Shown here piece by piece: positions 22,979 through 30,150 of a DNA stretch of 42,901 bases. The stretch comes from an uncultured bacterium. GTDB taxonomy: Bacteria > Cyanobacteriota > Vampirovibrionia > Gastranaerophilales > Gastranaerophilaceae. Below the pieces are notes generated by a model. The model saw nothing but the letters and a program-made list of their open reading frames with translations. It was not told the DNA's origin and did no database searches. Each line of letters starts with the position of its first letter. Position 1 is the first letter of the stretch. The position numbers were made by a program, and so were the translations under genes. The stretch lies in the NCBI GenBank assembly GCA_902779645.1, contig CACZCH010000018.1, forward strand, positions 1-42,901. Direction: 5' to 3'.

Positions 22979-23332
22979 TCTGTTAACCCAAATTAAATGA
23001 TAACCGAATTGTGTTTTGACAGGCCCGACAACTTCATTCATATTTGCTGACCAAGCAGCTTTTTCGAATTCTTTAACCATTTGTCCCTTGCCGAAGCAAC
23101 CCAAATATCCGCCTTTTCTTCCTGACGGACATTGAGAATAAATCATTGCAAGCTGTTGAAAATCTTCGTAATTTTTTATTTCTAACTTTAATTTTTGAGC
23201 TTGAATTTCATCAGGAACAAGAATATGACTTGCACAAACATTAATCGGTTCGTCAAAACTGCTTCCCATATATGCTTTTACGGGTATTGCAATGAGTAAC
23301 AATAATAATATAATGCCAAAAACTTTTTTCAT
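22970..23332 (-). CDS. Exported parvulin-type peptidyl-prolyl isomerase
   Basis: 120 residues. Signal peptide MKKVFGIILLLLLIAIPVKA, then a single parvulin/PpiC domain: ASHILVPDEIQAQKLK, FQQLAMIYSQCPSGRKGGYLGCFGKGQMVKEFEKAAW, and VKTQFGYHLIWV. It probably assists folding of exported proteins. It begins 1 bp after the mazG stop, with AAAGGA inside the mazG end, so the two are co-transcribed. Two Cys lie in the active-site region. Confidence 0.93.
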   Translation of the reverse strand: MKKVFGIILLLLLIAIPVKAYMGSSFDEPINVCASHILVPDEIQAQKLKLEIKNYEDFQQLAMIYSQCPSGRKGGYLGCFGKGQMVKEFEKAAWSANMNEVVGPVKTQFGYHLIWVNRKY

Positions 23333-23333
23333 T

Positions 23334-24110
23334 TTAATTTTCCTTTTCTAATTCTATTTTAGCTTTTTTCCAAAGTTCGTTAAATTCGTCAAAAGAGTAC
23401 TCTTCAAATGGCTTAGTTTTTAATTCTTCCATTTTTTTGAATCTTTTTGTAAACTTTTTATTTGCACCCAAAAGAGCTTGTTCAGCGTCAATTTTATACC
23501 AGCGTGCAAGGTTTACGGTTGCAAAAAAAATGTCTCCCATTTCATCTTCCATTTTTTCTTTGTCACCTGTTTCAACAGCTTCTTCAAACTCTTTGTATTC
23601 GGATTTAATGCAATCTTTGAGGCTTTCTACATTTTCCCATTCAAATCCGACTTTAACAACTTTTTTGCTGATTTTTTGAGCAGACATTAAAGCGGATTGA
23701 GATTTTGAGATGCCGTCAAGGATAGATTTTCTGTATGTTTTTTCTTCTTTTTTAAGTTTATCCCAATTGGTAACAACATCATCTGCTGAATTCACATGAG
23801 CATTTCCAAAAACATGCGGATGGCGGTGAATAAGCTTGTCAGAAAGTTCTTTAGCCACATCTTCAATATCAAATTCATTATTATCCTTTGCAATTTGAGC
23901 ATGAAGAACAACTTGCAAAAGAACATCTCCGAGTTCTTCTCTGAGGTTTGCAACATCTCCGTCATCAATTGCATCAACTGCTTCATACGCTTCTTCAAGC
24001 ATATTCGGTCTAAGAGTTTTGTGAGTTTGTTCTCTATCCCACGGACAGCCGTTTTCACTCCTTAAAACCGCAATAATATCAACAAGTTTTTCTAAATTCG
24101 GATACTTCAT
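23334..24110 (-). CDS. mazG: Nucleoside triphosphate pyrophosphohydrolase MazG
   Basis: 258 residues with two MazG domains. Domain 1 has GCPWDREQTHKTLRPNMLEEAYEAVDAI and the metal-binding REELGDVLLQVVLHAQIA. Domain 2 has the EMGDIFFATVNLARW segment. It removes abnormal or excess NTPs (house-cleaning). The extended -10 box TGATATAAT ends 6 nt before the ATG, so the mRNA is probably leaderless. Confidence 0.95.
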   Translation of the reverse strand: MKYPNLEKLVDIIAVLRSENGCPWDREQTHKTLRPNMLEEAYEAVDAIDDGDVANLREELGDVLLQVVLHAQIAKDNNEFDIEDVAKELSDKLIHRHPHVFGNAHVNSADDVVTNWDKLKKEEKTYRKSILDGISKSQSALMSAQKISKKVVKVGFEWENVESLKDCIKSEYKEFEEAVETGDKEKMEDEMGDIFFATVNLARWYKIDAEQALLGANKKFTKRFKKMEELKTKPFEEYSFDEFNELWKKAKIELEKEN

Positions 24111-24116
24111 ACCTTG

Positions 24117-24125
24117 ATTATATCA
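24117..24125 (-). promoter_or_regulatory. Extended -10 promoter, leaderless start of mazG
   Basis: TGATATAAT is followed by CAAGGT and the ATG at 24110. Only 6 nt separate the -10 box from the start codon. Confidence 0.65.
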
Positions 24126-24160
24126 GGGGGTAAATAGTAAGTAAACATAAAAAATAATAG

Positions 24161-24376
24161 TTATGTTTTTTCTTTAAATTCAATATCGTAACCCAAAAAA
24201 TCTATTATCATTAAAACTTCATTATATGTTAAAGTTCCTCTTTTTAGTTTTGATGATAAGTTTGCCAAAGAGTAATTTTTTGAAGTTTTATCTGCCAGCA
24301 TTTGGGCAACTTCTTTCATAGTTACTCCTTTAGCTCCAAGTAGTGATTTTATCTGTTCCCTAACTTTAATACTCAT
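24161..24376 (-). CDS. Small helix-turn-helix protein
   Basis: 71 residues resembling a single Xre-like HTH: VREQIKSLLGAKGVTMKEVAQMLADKTSKNYSLANLSSKLKRGTLTYNEVLMIIDFLGYDIEFKE. It probably binds DNA. It is divergent from the gene at 24507, with two palindromes between them that could be its operators. TATAAT ends 7 nt before its ATG, so it is also probably leaderless. Confidence 0.8.
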   Translation of the reverse strand: MSIKVREQIKSLLGAKGVTMKEVAQMLADKTSKNYSLANLSSKLKRGTLTYNEVLMIIDFLGYDIEFKEKT

Positions 24377-24383
24377 ATTAATA

Positions 24384-24389
24384 ATTATA
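24384..24389 (-). promoter_or_regulatory. -10 box, leaderless start of the small HTH gene
   Basis: TATAAT followed by TATTAAT and the ATG at 24376. Only 7 nt lie between the -10 box and the start codon, and no Shine-Dalgarno sequence is present. Confidence 0.55.
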
Positions 24390-24394
24390 CTAAT

Positions 24395-24407
24395 GAGTTG
24401 ATAACTC
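24395..24407. promoter_or_regulatory. Putative operator (GAGTT-GAT-AACTC)
   Basis: A 13-bp palindrome flanked by direct repeats ACTAATG, just upstream of the -10 box of the small HTH gene. The position suits autoregulation (inference). Confidence 0.4.
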
Positions 24408-24453
24408 GACTAATGTATAGATTTACTATAAAATTATTAATTATATAATTTAT

Positions 24454-24475
24454 AAATCAATTGTATAATTGATTT
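24454..24475. promoter_or_regulatory. Putative operator over the promoter of the 24507 gene
   Basis: A 22-bp palindrome AAATCAATT-GTAT-AATTGATTT with 9-bp arms overlaps a TATAAT. A DNA-binding protein here, perhaps the adjacent HTH product, would block transcription of the divergent gene. Confidence 0.45.
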
Positions 24476-24506
24476 AATAGTAATAAAACTTTACAAAGGA
24501 GATTAT

Positions 24507-24734
24507 ATGAATATAAGAAAAGCGCAAGCAATGGACATGCATATTCAAAAAATAATATTATACAGTATTTATGTTGATTGTTTTGCGAGATTAATTAATA
24601 AATTAATCGAAAACGGAGATGACAATTTAAAACCAACAGATTTACCGAATTTAACGGTTTTATTGTCAAAATTTGCTTTAAGATTAAGTATATGCTGTTC
24701 AAACATGGAAAAAGATTGGGAATTTTTAAGTTAA
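24507..24734 (+). CDS. Small helical hypothetical protein
   Basis: 75 residues with a good ribosome site (AAAGGAG, 7 nt before the ATG). It is predicted all-helical (HIQKIILYSIYVDCFARLINKLIENGDDN...) with three Cys, two of them adjacent near the C-terminus (ICCSNMEKDWEF). I do not recognise it. It is divergent from the HTH gene and may be its target. Confidence 0.65.
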   Translation: MNIRKAQAMDMHIQKIILYSIYVDCFARLINKLIENGDDNLKPTDLPNLTVLLSKFALRLSICCSNMEKDWEFLS

Positions 24735-24758
24735 TAATGATAATTATTATTTACCCCT

Positions 24759-25658
24759 TTATCCCTCTAAAAACTTTAAAACCTTTTTTATTTTTTCATC
24801 CGGTTCGAGTTCAAAAGTTAATGTTTCTCCACCGAATGGTTTTGGAAAAGACAACTTGTAAGATTGAAGAACTTGTTCTTCTGTTTTGATTTTCATTTTG
24901 CCAAATCCGTAGAGGGTATCATTATAAACGGGATGTCCGATTGATGAGAGATGAACCCTGATTTGGTGGGTTCTTCCTGTTATGAGATGTACTTCAATCA
25001 ACGATGCATCTTTAAATCGTTTTAGTACTTTAATCTCTGAAATACTCTCTTTGCCATTTTCATATACACCCATTTTTTGAGGCTGGTTTGGGTTACGTCC
25101 GATAGGTTTGTTTATTGTAAACTCATTTTCATCAATTACACCTTTAACAATTGCCAAATATTTTTTTGAAATCTCATGATTTTTCATTTTTTCAACCAAA
25201 TATTCGTGAGTTTTGTTATTTTTTGCTATCATTAAAAGTCCTGAAGTATTTCTGTCAAGTCGGTGAATAATTCCGCGTCTAAATTCTCCGTTAATATCAG
25301 AGAGATTGTTACCGAATTTATATAACAGTGCATTAACTAATGTTCCTGATGTTTCAATTGTTGTCGGATGTGTAAGCATACCCGAAGGCTTATTAATTAC
25401 TGCCATATTTTCATCTTCATAAACAATATCAAGGGGTAAATTTTCGGGTTCGATTTTCAAAATGCTATCTTGAATGTTCAGCTCAATAATATCACCGCTT
25501 TTGATTGTATAAGAAGGCTTTGTTTCTTTAGAATTAACTAAAACAGCTCCTTTTTTAATTTCATTTGATAGTTTTGAGCGCGAAAAATCCTGCAAATAAT
25601 CTGCAAGATAGGTATCTAATCTTTTTTCTTCGGTTAAATCATCGATAACAATTTTCAT
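24759..25658 (-). CDS. RluD/RluA-family 23S rRNA pseudouridine synthase
   Basis: 299 residues: an S4-like N-terminal domain (RLDTYLADYL..SRSKLSNEIKKGAVLVN) and the RluA catalytic domain with GIIHRLDRNTSGLLMIAKN (catalytic Asp about 135), GRNPNQPQKM and TGRTHQIRVHLSSIGHPV. It isomerises uridines in large-subunit rRNA; the length fits RluD but the exact site is not readable. It is the last gene of the flgB-flgC-fliE cluster, 4 bp after fliE. A GGGGTAAAT motif follows its stop. Confidence 0.93.
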   Translation of the reverse strand: MKIVIDDLTEEKRLDTYLADYLQDFSRSKLSNEIKKGAVLVNSKETKPSYTIKSGDIIELNIQDSILKIEPENLPLDIVYEDENMAVINKPSGMLTHPTTIETSGTLVNALLYKFGNNLSDINGEFRRGIIHRLDRNTSGLLMIAKNNKTHEYLVEKMKNHEISKKYLAIVKGVIDENEFTINKPIGRNPNQPQKMGVYENGKESISEIKVLKRFKDASLIEVHLITGRTHQIRVHLSSIGHPVYNDTLYGFGKMKIKTEEQVLQSYKLSFPKPFGGETLTFELEPDEKIKKVLKFLEG

Positions 25659-25662
25659 ATTC

Positions 25663-26088
25663 TTATATTGCCATGTTGGAAATTTCTGTATAAGCAGAAA
25701 GAATTCTGTTACGAACTTGAACAGCCATTTGCATGCTTAATGAAGCTTTTTCTGCTGCAATCATAGCATCATGAATATTAGTAGGTCCGCCCATAGCCAA
25801 ATCTTCCTGCATTCTGTCTGCCTCTAATCTTGCATTATTTACTGCATTAAGGCTCTCAGAAAATGAAGCTCCGAGTTTGTCGGCAAAATGTCCCAAACCT
25901 ACCGGATCGTGTTTATCATGTACAGGATAGTTCTTAGAAGCAGTTTCCAATGCTTTTTCAAAATCTGTTGTAACATTATCATCAAAATGAAATGATGAAT
26001 TATTTTTCAAAAATTGATTATAGTTTTCGACTGCATCAAAAGAGAATGTTCTGTCAAAATTTGTTGATATTCCTGTTGAAAATTCCAT
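25663..26088 (-). CDS. fliE: Flagellar hook-basal body protein FliE
   Basis: 141 residues, longer than the usual about 105 because of an N-terminal extension. The C-terminus has the diagnostic AAEKASLSMQMAVQVRNRILSAYTEISNM. FliE joins the MS ring to the rod. GGAGG lies 6 nt before the ATG. It follows flgC directly. Confidence 0.93.
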   Translation of the reverse strand: MEFSTGISTNFDRTFSFDAVENYNQFLKNNSSFHFDDNVTTDFEKALETASKNYPVHDKHDPVGLGHFADKLGASFSESLNAVNNARLEADRMQEDLAMGGPTNIHDAMIAAEKASLSMQMAVQVRNRILSAYTEISNMAI

Positions 26089-26102
26089 TAATTACCTCCA
26101 CC

Positions 26103-26609
26103 CTATATGTTCATTGCAGATTGCATCATTGTTTTAACGTTTTCTGCAACTGTTGCGTTAGCTTGATAAGCTTTTGATGCAGATATCATACTAACCATTT
26201 CTTCAACTACGTTGATGTTTGGCAAGTCAACGTATCCATCCTCATCAGCATCAGGATGAGAAGGGTCGTAAACTGTTTTTACACCGTTTTCCGAGTCGTA
26301 TATTTCATCAACCTCAACTCCGCCTGTCAAAAGACCTTCATTAAGTGCTACGTTTGCATTTATGTGAAGTGCACCTGTTCTCGGGTCAAATTGTGCATCA
26401 GGGCTGTTTGAATGAAAGTTTGAAAATCCTCTGTTAAGCTGATCTTCATATATTGTTCTGAAAGTTACGTCTTTTTTTATGTAGACACCTTTTGAACCGT
26501 CAGGACGGCGAGTTGTATTAACGTTTGCAATGTTAGAAGCAATCGTGTCCATTTTAACTCTTTGAGCTGTCATTCCTGAGCCTGCTATATCAAATATGTT
26601 AAAACTCAT
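26103..26609 (-). CDS. flgC: Flagellar basal-body rod protein FlgC
   Basis: 168 residues with the N-terminal rod signature SGMTAQRVKMDTIASNIANVNT and the C-terminal LPNINVVEEMVSMISASKAYQANATVAENVKTMMQSAM. It forms the proximal rod together with FlgB and FliE. GAGGA lies before the ATG. Confidence 0.96.
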   Translation of the reverse strand: MSFNIFDIAGSGMTAQRVKMDTIASNIANVNTTRRPDGSKGVYIKKDVTFRTIYEDQLNRGFSNFHSNSPDAQFDPRTGALHINANVALNEGLLTGGVEVDEIYDSENGVKTVYDPSHPDADEDGYVDLPNINVVEEMVSMISASKAYQANATVAENVKTMMQSAMNI

Positions 26610-26630
26610 AATTTCTTATCCTCTTTAAGT

Positions 26631-27116
26631 TTATTGTCCGCCTCTGATAACTTCACTAAGTCCGCTGAATTGCCGTCTTTCAAGGTTTGAAAGCACCATG
26701 TATTTTGTACCGGTTTTGGACAAATCCATCATTTCACGTTCAAGTTCAACGTTGTTTCCCTGTCTATCTGTACCGCTGTATATGTCTGTTACTAGTTGAG
26801 GTTTAAACTGGTCATATACATTTGATTGCATATACGCTTTTTCTTGAAGTGTCGGTATTCTGTATTTATGAACTTCACCTGTAAATACATCTAATACGGG
26901 AGGTTTATACTCAACACTGTTTAAACCTTTAATATAGTCTTTCAGGTTTTCTTTTTCTTGAATTTCTGCAAGCTGGCTTTCAAAAGCAACTTCTTTTCTT
27001 TGGTATCCAGGAGTATTAACGTTTGCAATATTAGATGCAATGGCATGCTGACGGTCCATTAAACCGTTCATGCCAAGGTGTGTTATCTCCATTGTTCTTG
27101 ATGTAATTAAGTCCAT
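26631..27116 (-). CDS. flgB: Flagellar basal-body rod protein FlgB
   Basis: 161 residues: LGMNGLMDRQHAIASNIANVNTPGYQRKEVAFES at the N-terminus and NNVELEREMMDLSKTGTKYMVLSNLERRQFSGLSEVI at the C-terminus. It starts 2 bp after the stop of the kinase gene, so translation is likely coupled to the regulatory pair upstream. Confidence 0.95.
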   Translation of the reverse strand: MDLITSRTMEITHLGMNGLMDRQHAIASNIANVNTPGYQRKEVAFESQLAEIQEKENLKDYIKGLNSVEYKPPVLDVFTGEVHKYRIPTLQEKAYMQSNVYDQFKPQLVTDIYSGTDRQGNNVELEREMMDLSKTGTKYMVLSNLERRQFSGLSEVIRGGQ

Positions 27117-27118
27117 AA

Positions 27119-28408
27119 TTATCCGACTTTCGCAATTTTTATGACAAACTCAACTTCTTCATCTGTATTTTTTCCAAGTTCAAGCTTGCCATACATTTCC
27201 TCAATTGATTTTTTGCAAATCATTAATCCAAGTCCTGAGCCTGTTGATTTTGTGGTAAATCCTTCTTTGAAAATATTTTCAGGATTTTCAATTTTTCCTG
27301 CATTATTCGAAATCTTAATTACCGCAAAATCTCCATCCTCTTCTGTTACAACTTTAATAAACTTACCATTTTCGGTTTCATCAATATCTCTGTCATTCTG
27401 AGGGCTGTTATTATTTATGCCCGAAGAATCTCTAACATCATTTTTATTGAATGCTTCGCTTGCATTCTTTACCAGATTTACTATTGCTGCCGTAAATCTG
27501 TTTTCATCAATAGGAATTTTTATATCTATATTGTTTTCTACAATACAGTCAACATTTTTACCTTCGTAATATACTTTTGTCAAATCAATGGCATTGTCAA
27601 TTAATTCTTTTAGTTTGTAAGGTTTAATATCTGCTTTCTCTGTCGATTTCAGAGCAATAAGAGAATTTCCTGCCATCTTAACGGCACGGGACATATTTTT
27701 CAAAGCATTTGTTATGCTCTCTTCTTTTACGCCTTCTCTGGCGCAAGTTTTCTTAATAATTTCAGTATATAAATCACAAATAGAAAGCTGATTTCTAATC
27801 TCATGAGCTACCGCTCTTGTATTTTGACTAATTTCTTCTTCTTCTTTTTCAGATTGAATTTGAGCAAAACCCAAAACAGCGTCTTTTGTAGCTTCGTCTA
27901 AATTTTCAATTAAACGTCTTATTGAAGAATTTAAAAGCGGGTTGTCACGTCTGTCAGGTTTGAAACGCTCCTGAAAATCTTTGATATCTACATCGGTATT
28001 TCTGTCTATGATATCAAGTGCTTCATTCTGCATTTTTGAATTATAAATTGTGTAATATCTTACAAAATTCTTATTCTCGGTTTTGTTATCCCAAATAATT
28101 ATCGCAACAAATCTGTGAGTCATTACACAAAGAAATTCTGTATTTGCCCAAACTTTTTCTCTTAAGTGTCCTGCTTCATCATTAAAATCATAAGAAGGTA
28201 CAGAAGAAAATTCTAACCTTTTTAGCAGGCTCATAATGCCGGTTTTATTTTCAATTCTGTGCAGAACAACACCTTCTTCAGGATTATCAACCAAAGGCTC
28301 TAAAACAGCTCTCATCATGCACTTAAGCGCAGATTTAGAAAGAATCTGATTGCCTTGAGACTCTATTAATTGTTTTAAGTAATTTTGCTGTCTTACTATT
28401 TTTTTCAT
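27119..28408 (-). CDS. Histidine kinase carrying an in-frame repeat insertion, upstream of flgB
   Basis: 429 residues. N-terminal sensor region (1-185, no membrane helices), H-box AVAHEIRNQLSICDLYTEI with H202, and the HATPase domain with N-box NLVKNASEAF (311-320). The domain continues at GKFIKVVTEEDGDFAVIKISNNAGKI and TGSGLGL. Residues about 325-341 (VRDSSGINNNSPQNDRD) are translated from a copy of the GTCATTCTGAG hairpin repeat inserted between the N- and G1-boxes. The G1 box reads SNNAGKI instead of the usual DNGxGI, lacking the Asp that binds adenine. ATP binding may therefore be altered, or the protein may act as a binding partner or phosphatase. It lies between a NarL-type regulator and flgB, 2 bp from flgB, so it is probably part of flagellar control. 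Confidence 0.85.
   Translation of the reverse strand: MKKIVRQQNYLKQLIESQGNQILSKSALKCMMRAVLEPLVDNPEEGVVLHRIENKTGIMSLLKRLEFSSVPSYDFNDEAGHLREKVWANTEFLCVMTHRFVAIIIWDNKTENKNFVRYYTIYNSKMQNEALDIIDRNTDVDIKDFQERFKPDRRDNPLLNSSIRRLIENLDEATKDAVLGFAQIQSEKEEEEISQNTRAVAHEIRNQLSICDLYTEIIKKTCAREGVKEESITNALKNMSRAVKMAGNSLIALKSTEKADIKPYKLKELIDNAIDLTKVYYEGKNVDCIVENNIDIKIPIDENRFTAAIVNLVKNASEAFNKNDVRDSSGINNNSPQNDRDIDETENGKFIKVVTEEDGDFAVIKISNNAGKIENPENIFKEGFTTKSTGSGLGLMICKKSIEEMYGKLELGKNTDEEVEFVIKIAKVG
27392..27432 (+). repeat. GTCATTCTGAG...GAAGAATCTC hairpin repeat, copy c (inside a CDS)
   Basis: GTCATTCTGAGGG, a variable centre, then GCCCGAAGAATCTC, inside the kinase gene on the opposite strand, without breaking the frame. 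It is close to copy b at 8837. Confidence 0.85.
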
Positions 28409-28452
28409 TTATTTAACCCATTGTTTTAGTGCCTTAGTATCTCAGTGCCGTT

Positions 28453-29160
28453 TTACACAGCTATTTTATTTTTTGTTAAAAATCCGTTATTAATTGCATA
28501 TAGAACAGCTTGAGTTCTGTCTGAAACTTGAAGCTTTTGGAAAATATTATTTACGTGAGTTTTTACCGTTGTTTCAGAAATAAATAATTTTCCTGCAACA
28601 CCTTTATAGGTTACACCTTGGGTCAAAAGCTGCAACACTTCTTCTTCGCGAGGTGTTAATGCATCAAGCAAGTTTTCTTCATCATAACCGGATTGTTTTC
28701 TTTCGTTTTCTTCTCTGAATGATTGTTGAAAGTATTCAAAGAATCTTGAAGATAGAGCAAGCGGTAAGTATATTTTACCATTCAAAACTTCTTCAATTGC
28801 ATAAATAAGTTGAGCAGATGCCATAGTTTTTAAAACATAACCTTTAGCACCAATTTTCATAGCTCTAAAGATTAAATCAGCATCATCATAACCAGAAAGT
28901 GCCAAAACCTTTGTATTTAAACCAAGTTTAGAGATTTCGATAATACCTTGTAAACCATCTTTTTCAGGCATATTCATATCCAATAAAACGATGTCCGGTT
29001 GATATTTTTTAATCAAATTCAAACCGACAGTAACGTTAGTAGCGATACCTACAACGTCAAAAGTACCTTCCAAATTCAAAAGTTCTCTGATACCATTAAG
29101 GTGATCATAATTGTCATCAATTAACAAAACTCTTGATTTTTTCTTAAACTCATGTCTCAT
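28453..29160 (-). CDS. NarL/FixJ-family response regulator heading the flgB-flgC-fliE operon
   Basis: 235 residues. The receiver has D15/D16, D61 (IVLLDMNMP), Ser and Lys (YVLKTM). The linker is Gln/Glu-rich. The LuxR HTH has LTPREEEVLQLLTQGVTYKGVAGKLFISETTVKTHVNNIFQKLQV. It is 44 bp upstream of the kinase gene, and the order regulator-kinase-flgB-flgC-fliE suggests a two-component pair that controls flagellar assembly (inference). GGGGAGAG and AGAGAG precede the ATG. Confidence 0.92.
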   Translation of the reverse strand: MRHEFKKKSRVLLIDDNYDHLNGIRELLNLEGTFDVVGIATNVTVGLNLIKKYQPDIVLLDMNMPEKDGLQGIIEISKLGLNTKVLALSGYDDADLIFRAMKIGAKGYVLKTMASAQLIYAIEEVLNGKIYLPLALSSRFFEYFQQSFREENERKQSGYDEENLLDALTPREEEVLQLLTQGVTYKGVAGKLFISETTVKTHVNNIFQKLQVSDRTQAVLYAINNGFLTKNKIAV

Positions 29161-29538
29161 ACTCTCTTCTCTCCCCTTTTTTTAATAACCGGAGGTGTTC
29201 TTCACAACTCTGTGGAATTACATTGACTCCGCTATATTAATAAATTGTTAAGTTATGTTTCTCTCCACTATTCATATTACCTGTGTATGGAGGATATTTT
29301 CATCAATATAAAGGTTGATTTTACTGTATTTGGGGTAGACAAGAAGATATAGACCACATGGTCTAGGCGTAGGGGTAAATATAATAACGGCGAGGATTTG
29401 AGGATTCGTCAAGCCATCCGCAAAATTTACGATAAAAGCACTACTCTTTTTAGGGTAAAAATTTGAGTACATCATACATTCGGGTGAAAAGGGTTAAGGG
29501 GTAAAGGGGTAAATATATTTGATTAGTTGTATAATATG
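29161..29538. other. Intergenic region with motif copies
   Basis: 378 bp without a convincing gene; the only long frame (29272-29475, minus) has no ribosome site or family features. Present are GGGGTAAATATA at 29372, GGGGTAAATATATTT at 29506, a hairpin TAGACC-ACAT-GGTCTA at 29350-29365, and the downstream half of a 47-bp duplication at 29513. Confidence 0.6.
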
Positions 29539-29559
29539 TTATTCGAAATCAAACAAATC
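29513..29559. repeat. 47-bp duplication at the 3' end of the first XRE gene
   Basis: Matches 29834-29880 at 45 of 47 positions. It covers the last seven codons (LFDFE and stop) plus 26 bp downstream of each XRE gene, evidence of a tandem gene duplication. Confidence 0.8.
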
Positions 29560-29751
29560 CTTAACTTTAATACCCATATTATCTGCAATAATTTTTAGTT
29601 TTGTGGCAGTAATATCTGATTTTGCGATTTCTATTAAACTTACCATACTTCTTGAAATACCGTTTATTCCAAGGTCATCTTGTGTTAACCCTTTTTCTAT
29701 ACGATATTTTTTAATATTTTTACCAAGTTTCTTTAAATAAGACTTGTTCAT
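29539..29751 (-). CDS. XRE-family transcriptional regulator (tandem copy 1)
   Basis: 70 residues from the ATG at 29751 (MNKSYLKKLGKNIKKYRIEKGLTQDDL...). It is a complete HTH_XRE: LGKNIKKYRIEKGLTQDDLGINGISRSMVSLIEIAKSDITATKLKIIADNMGIKVKDLFDFE. The chosen start is where XRE proteins normally begin; upstream the frame is open but hydrophobic and passes through the putative operator. TATAAC lies 13 nt before the ATG with no ribosome site. It ends in the same DLFDFE as its neighbour. Confidence 0.85.
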   Translation of the reverse strand: MNKSYLKKLGKNIKKYRIEKGLTQDDLGINGISRSMVSLIEIAKSDITATKLKIIADNMGIKVKDLFDFE

Positions 29752-29767
29752 ATTGAAATTGTTTGTT

Positions 29768-29807
29768 ATACTAGCAATAAATACAACTAGTACTACTAGC
29801 AATAAAA
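29768..29807. promoter_or_regulatory. Putative operators of XRE copy 1
   Basis: ACTAGCAATAAA occurs twice, about 25 bp apart, with an ACTAGT between. It lies directly over the promoter region of the first XRE gene, as expected for an autoregulated repressor. Confidence 0.5.
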
Positions 29808-29833
29808 AGTTGCATACGGGGAGAGAAATGGGT

Positions 29834-29880
29834 ATATATTTGATTAGTTATATAATATGCTATTCGAAATCAAACAAATC
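29834..29880. repeat. 47-bp duplication at the 3' end of the second XRE gene
   Basis: Partner of 29513-29559 (45 of 47 identical). Confidence 0.8.
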
Positions 29881-30069
29881 TTCTATTTTTACATTCAAAG
29901 CTTTTGCTATTTTATATAGTTTGGATATTTTAAAATCATATTCAGCTCGTTCAATCATTCCCATATACGAACCGGAAAATTCGCAGGCAAAAGCAACATC
30001 TTCACGAGATAAATTTTTACTTTCTCTCAAAAATTTAATTCTTTTACCTAACTTTTTTCTAAAATCCAT
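29860..30069 (-). CDS. XRE-family transcriptional regulator (tandem copy 2)
   Basis: 69 residues from the ATG at 30069 (MDFRKKLGKRIKFLRESKNLSREDVAFACEFSGSYMGMIERAEYDFKISKLYKIAKALNVKIEDLFDFE). This is a typical single-domain repressor. It lacks a Shine-Dalgarno sequence; a TATTAT lies 7 nt before the ATG, compatible with a leaderless mRNA. The recognition helix differs from copy 1 (SGSYMGMIERA versus SRSMVSLIEIA), so it should read a different operator. It is divergent from the small HAD-like gene, with two CAAG-N5-CTTG sites between. Confidence 0.85.
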   Translation of the reverse strand: MDFRKKLGKRIKFLRESKNLSREDVAFACEFSGSYMGMIERAEYDFKISKLYKIAKALNVKIEDLFDFE

Positions 30070-30093
30070 AATCATAATAATATTTTCTATTTG

Positions 30094-30123
30094 CAAGTCG
30101 GGCTTGTCCACAAGTGGGACTTG
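30094..30123. promoter_or_regulatory. Paired CAAG-N5-CTTG operators
   Basis: CAAGTCGGGCTTG (30094-30106) and CAAGTGGGACTTG (30111-30123) have the same half-sites and length and their centres are 17 bp apart. The second is extended to CACAAGT-GGG-ACTTGTG and lies in the promoter of the 30151 gene, just before ATAATATAAT. It is a likely binding site for XRE copy 2. Confidence 0.6.
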
Positions 30124-30150
30124 TGATAATATAATAAATAAGAGGTAAAT

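Noticed and set aside
29272-29475. Minus-strand open frame of 67 codons
   Set aside because: No ribosome site, and it overlaps a GGGGTAAAT motif; composition looks non-coding.
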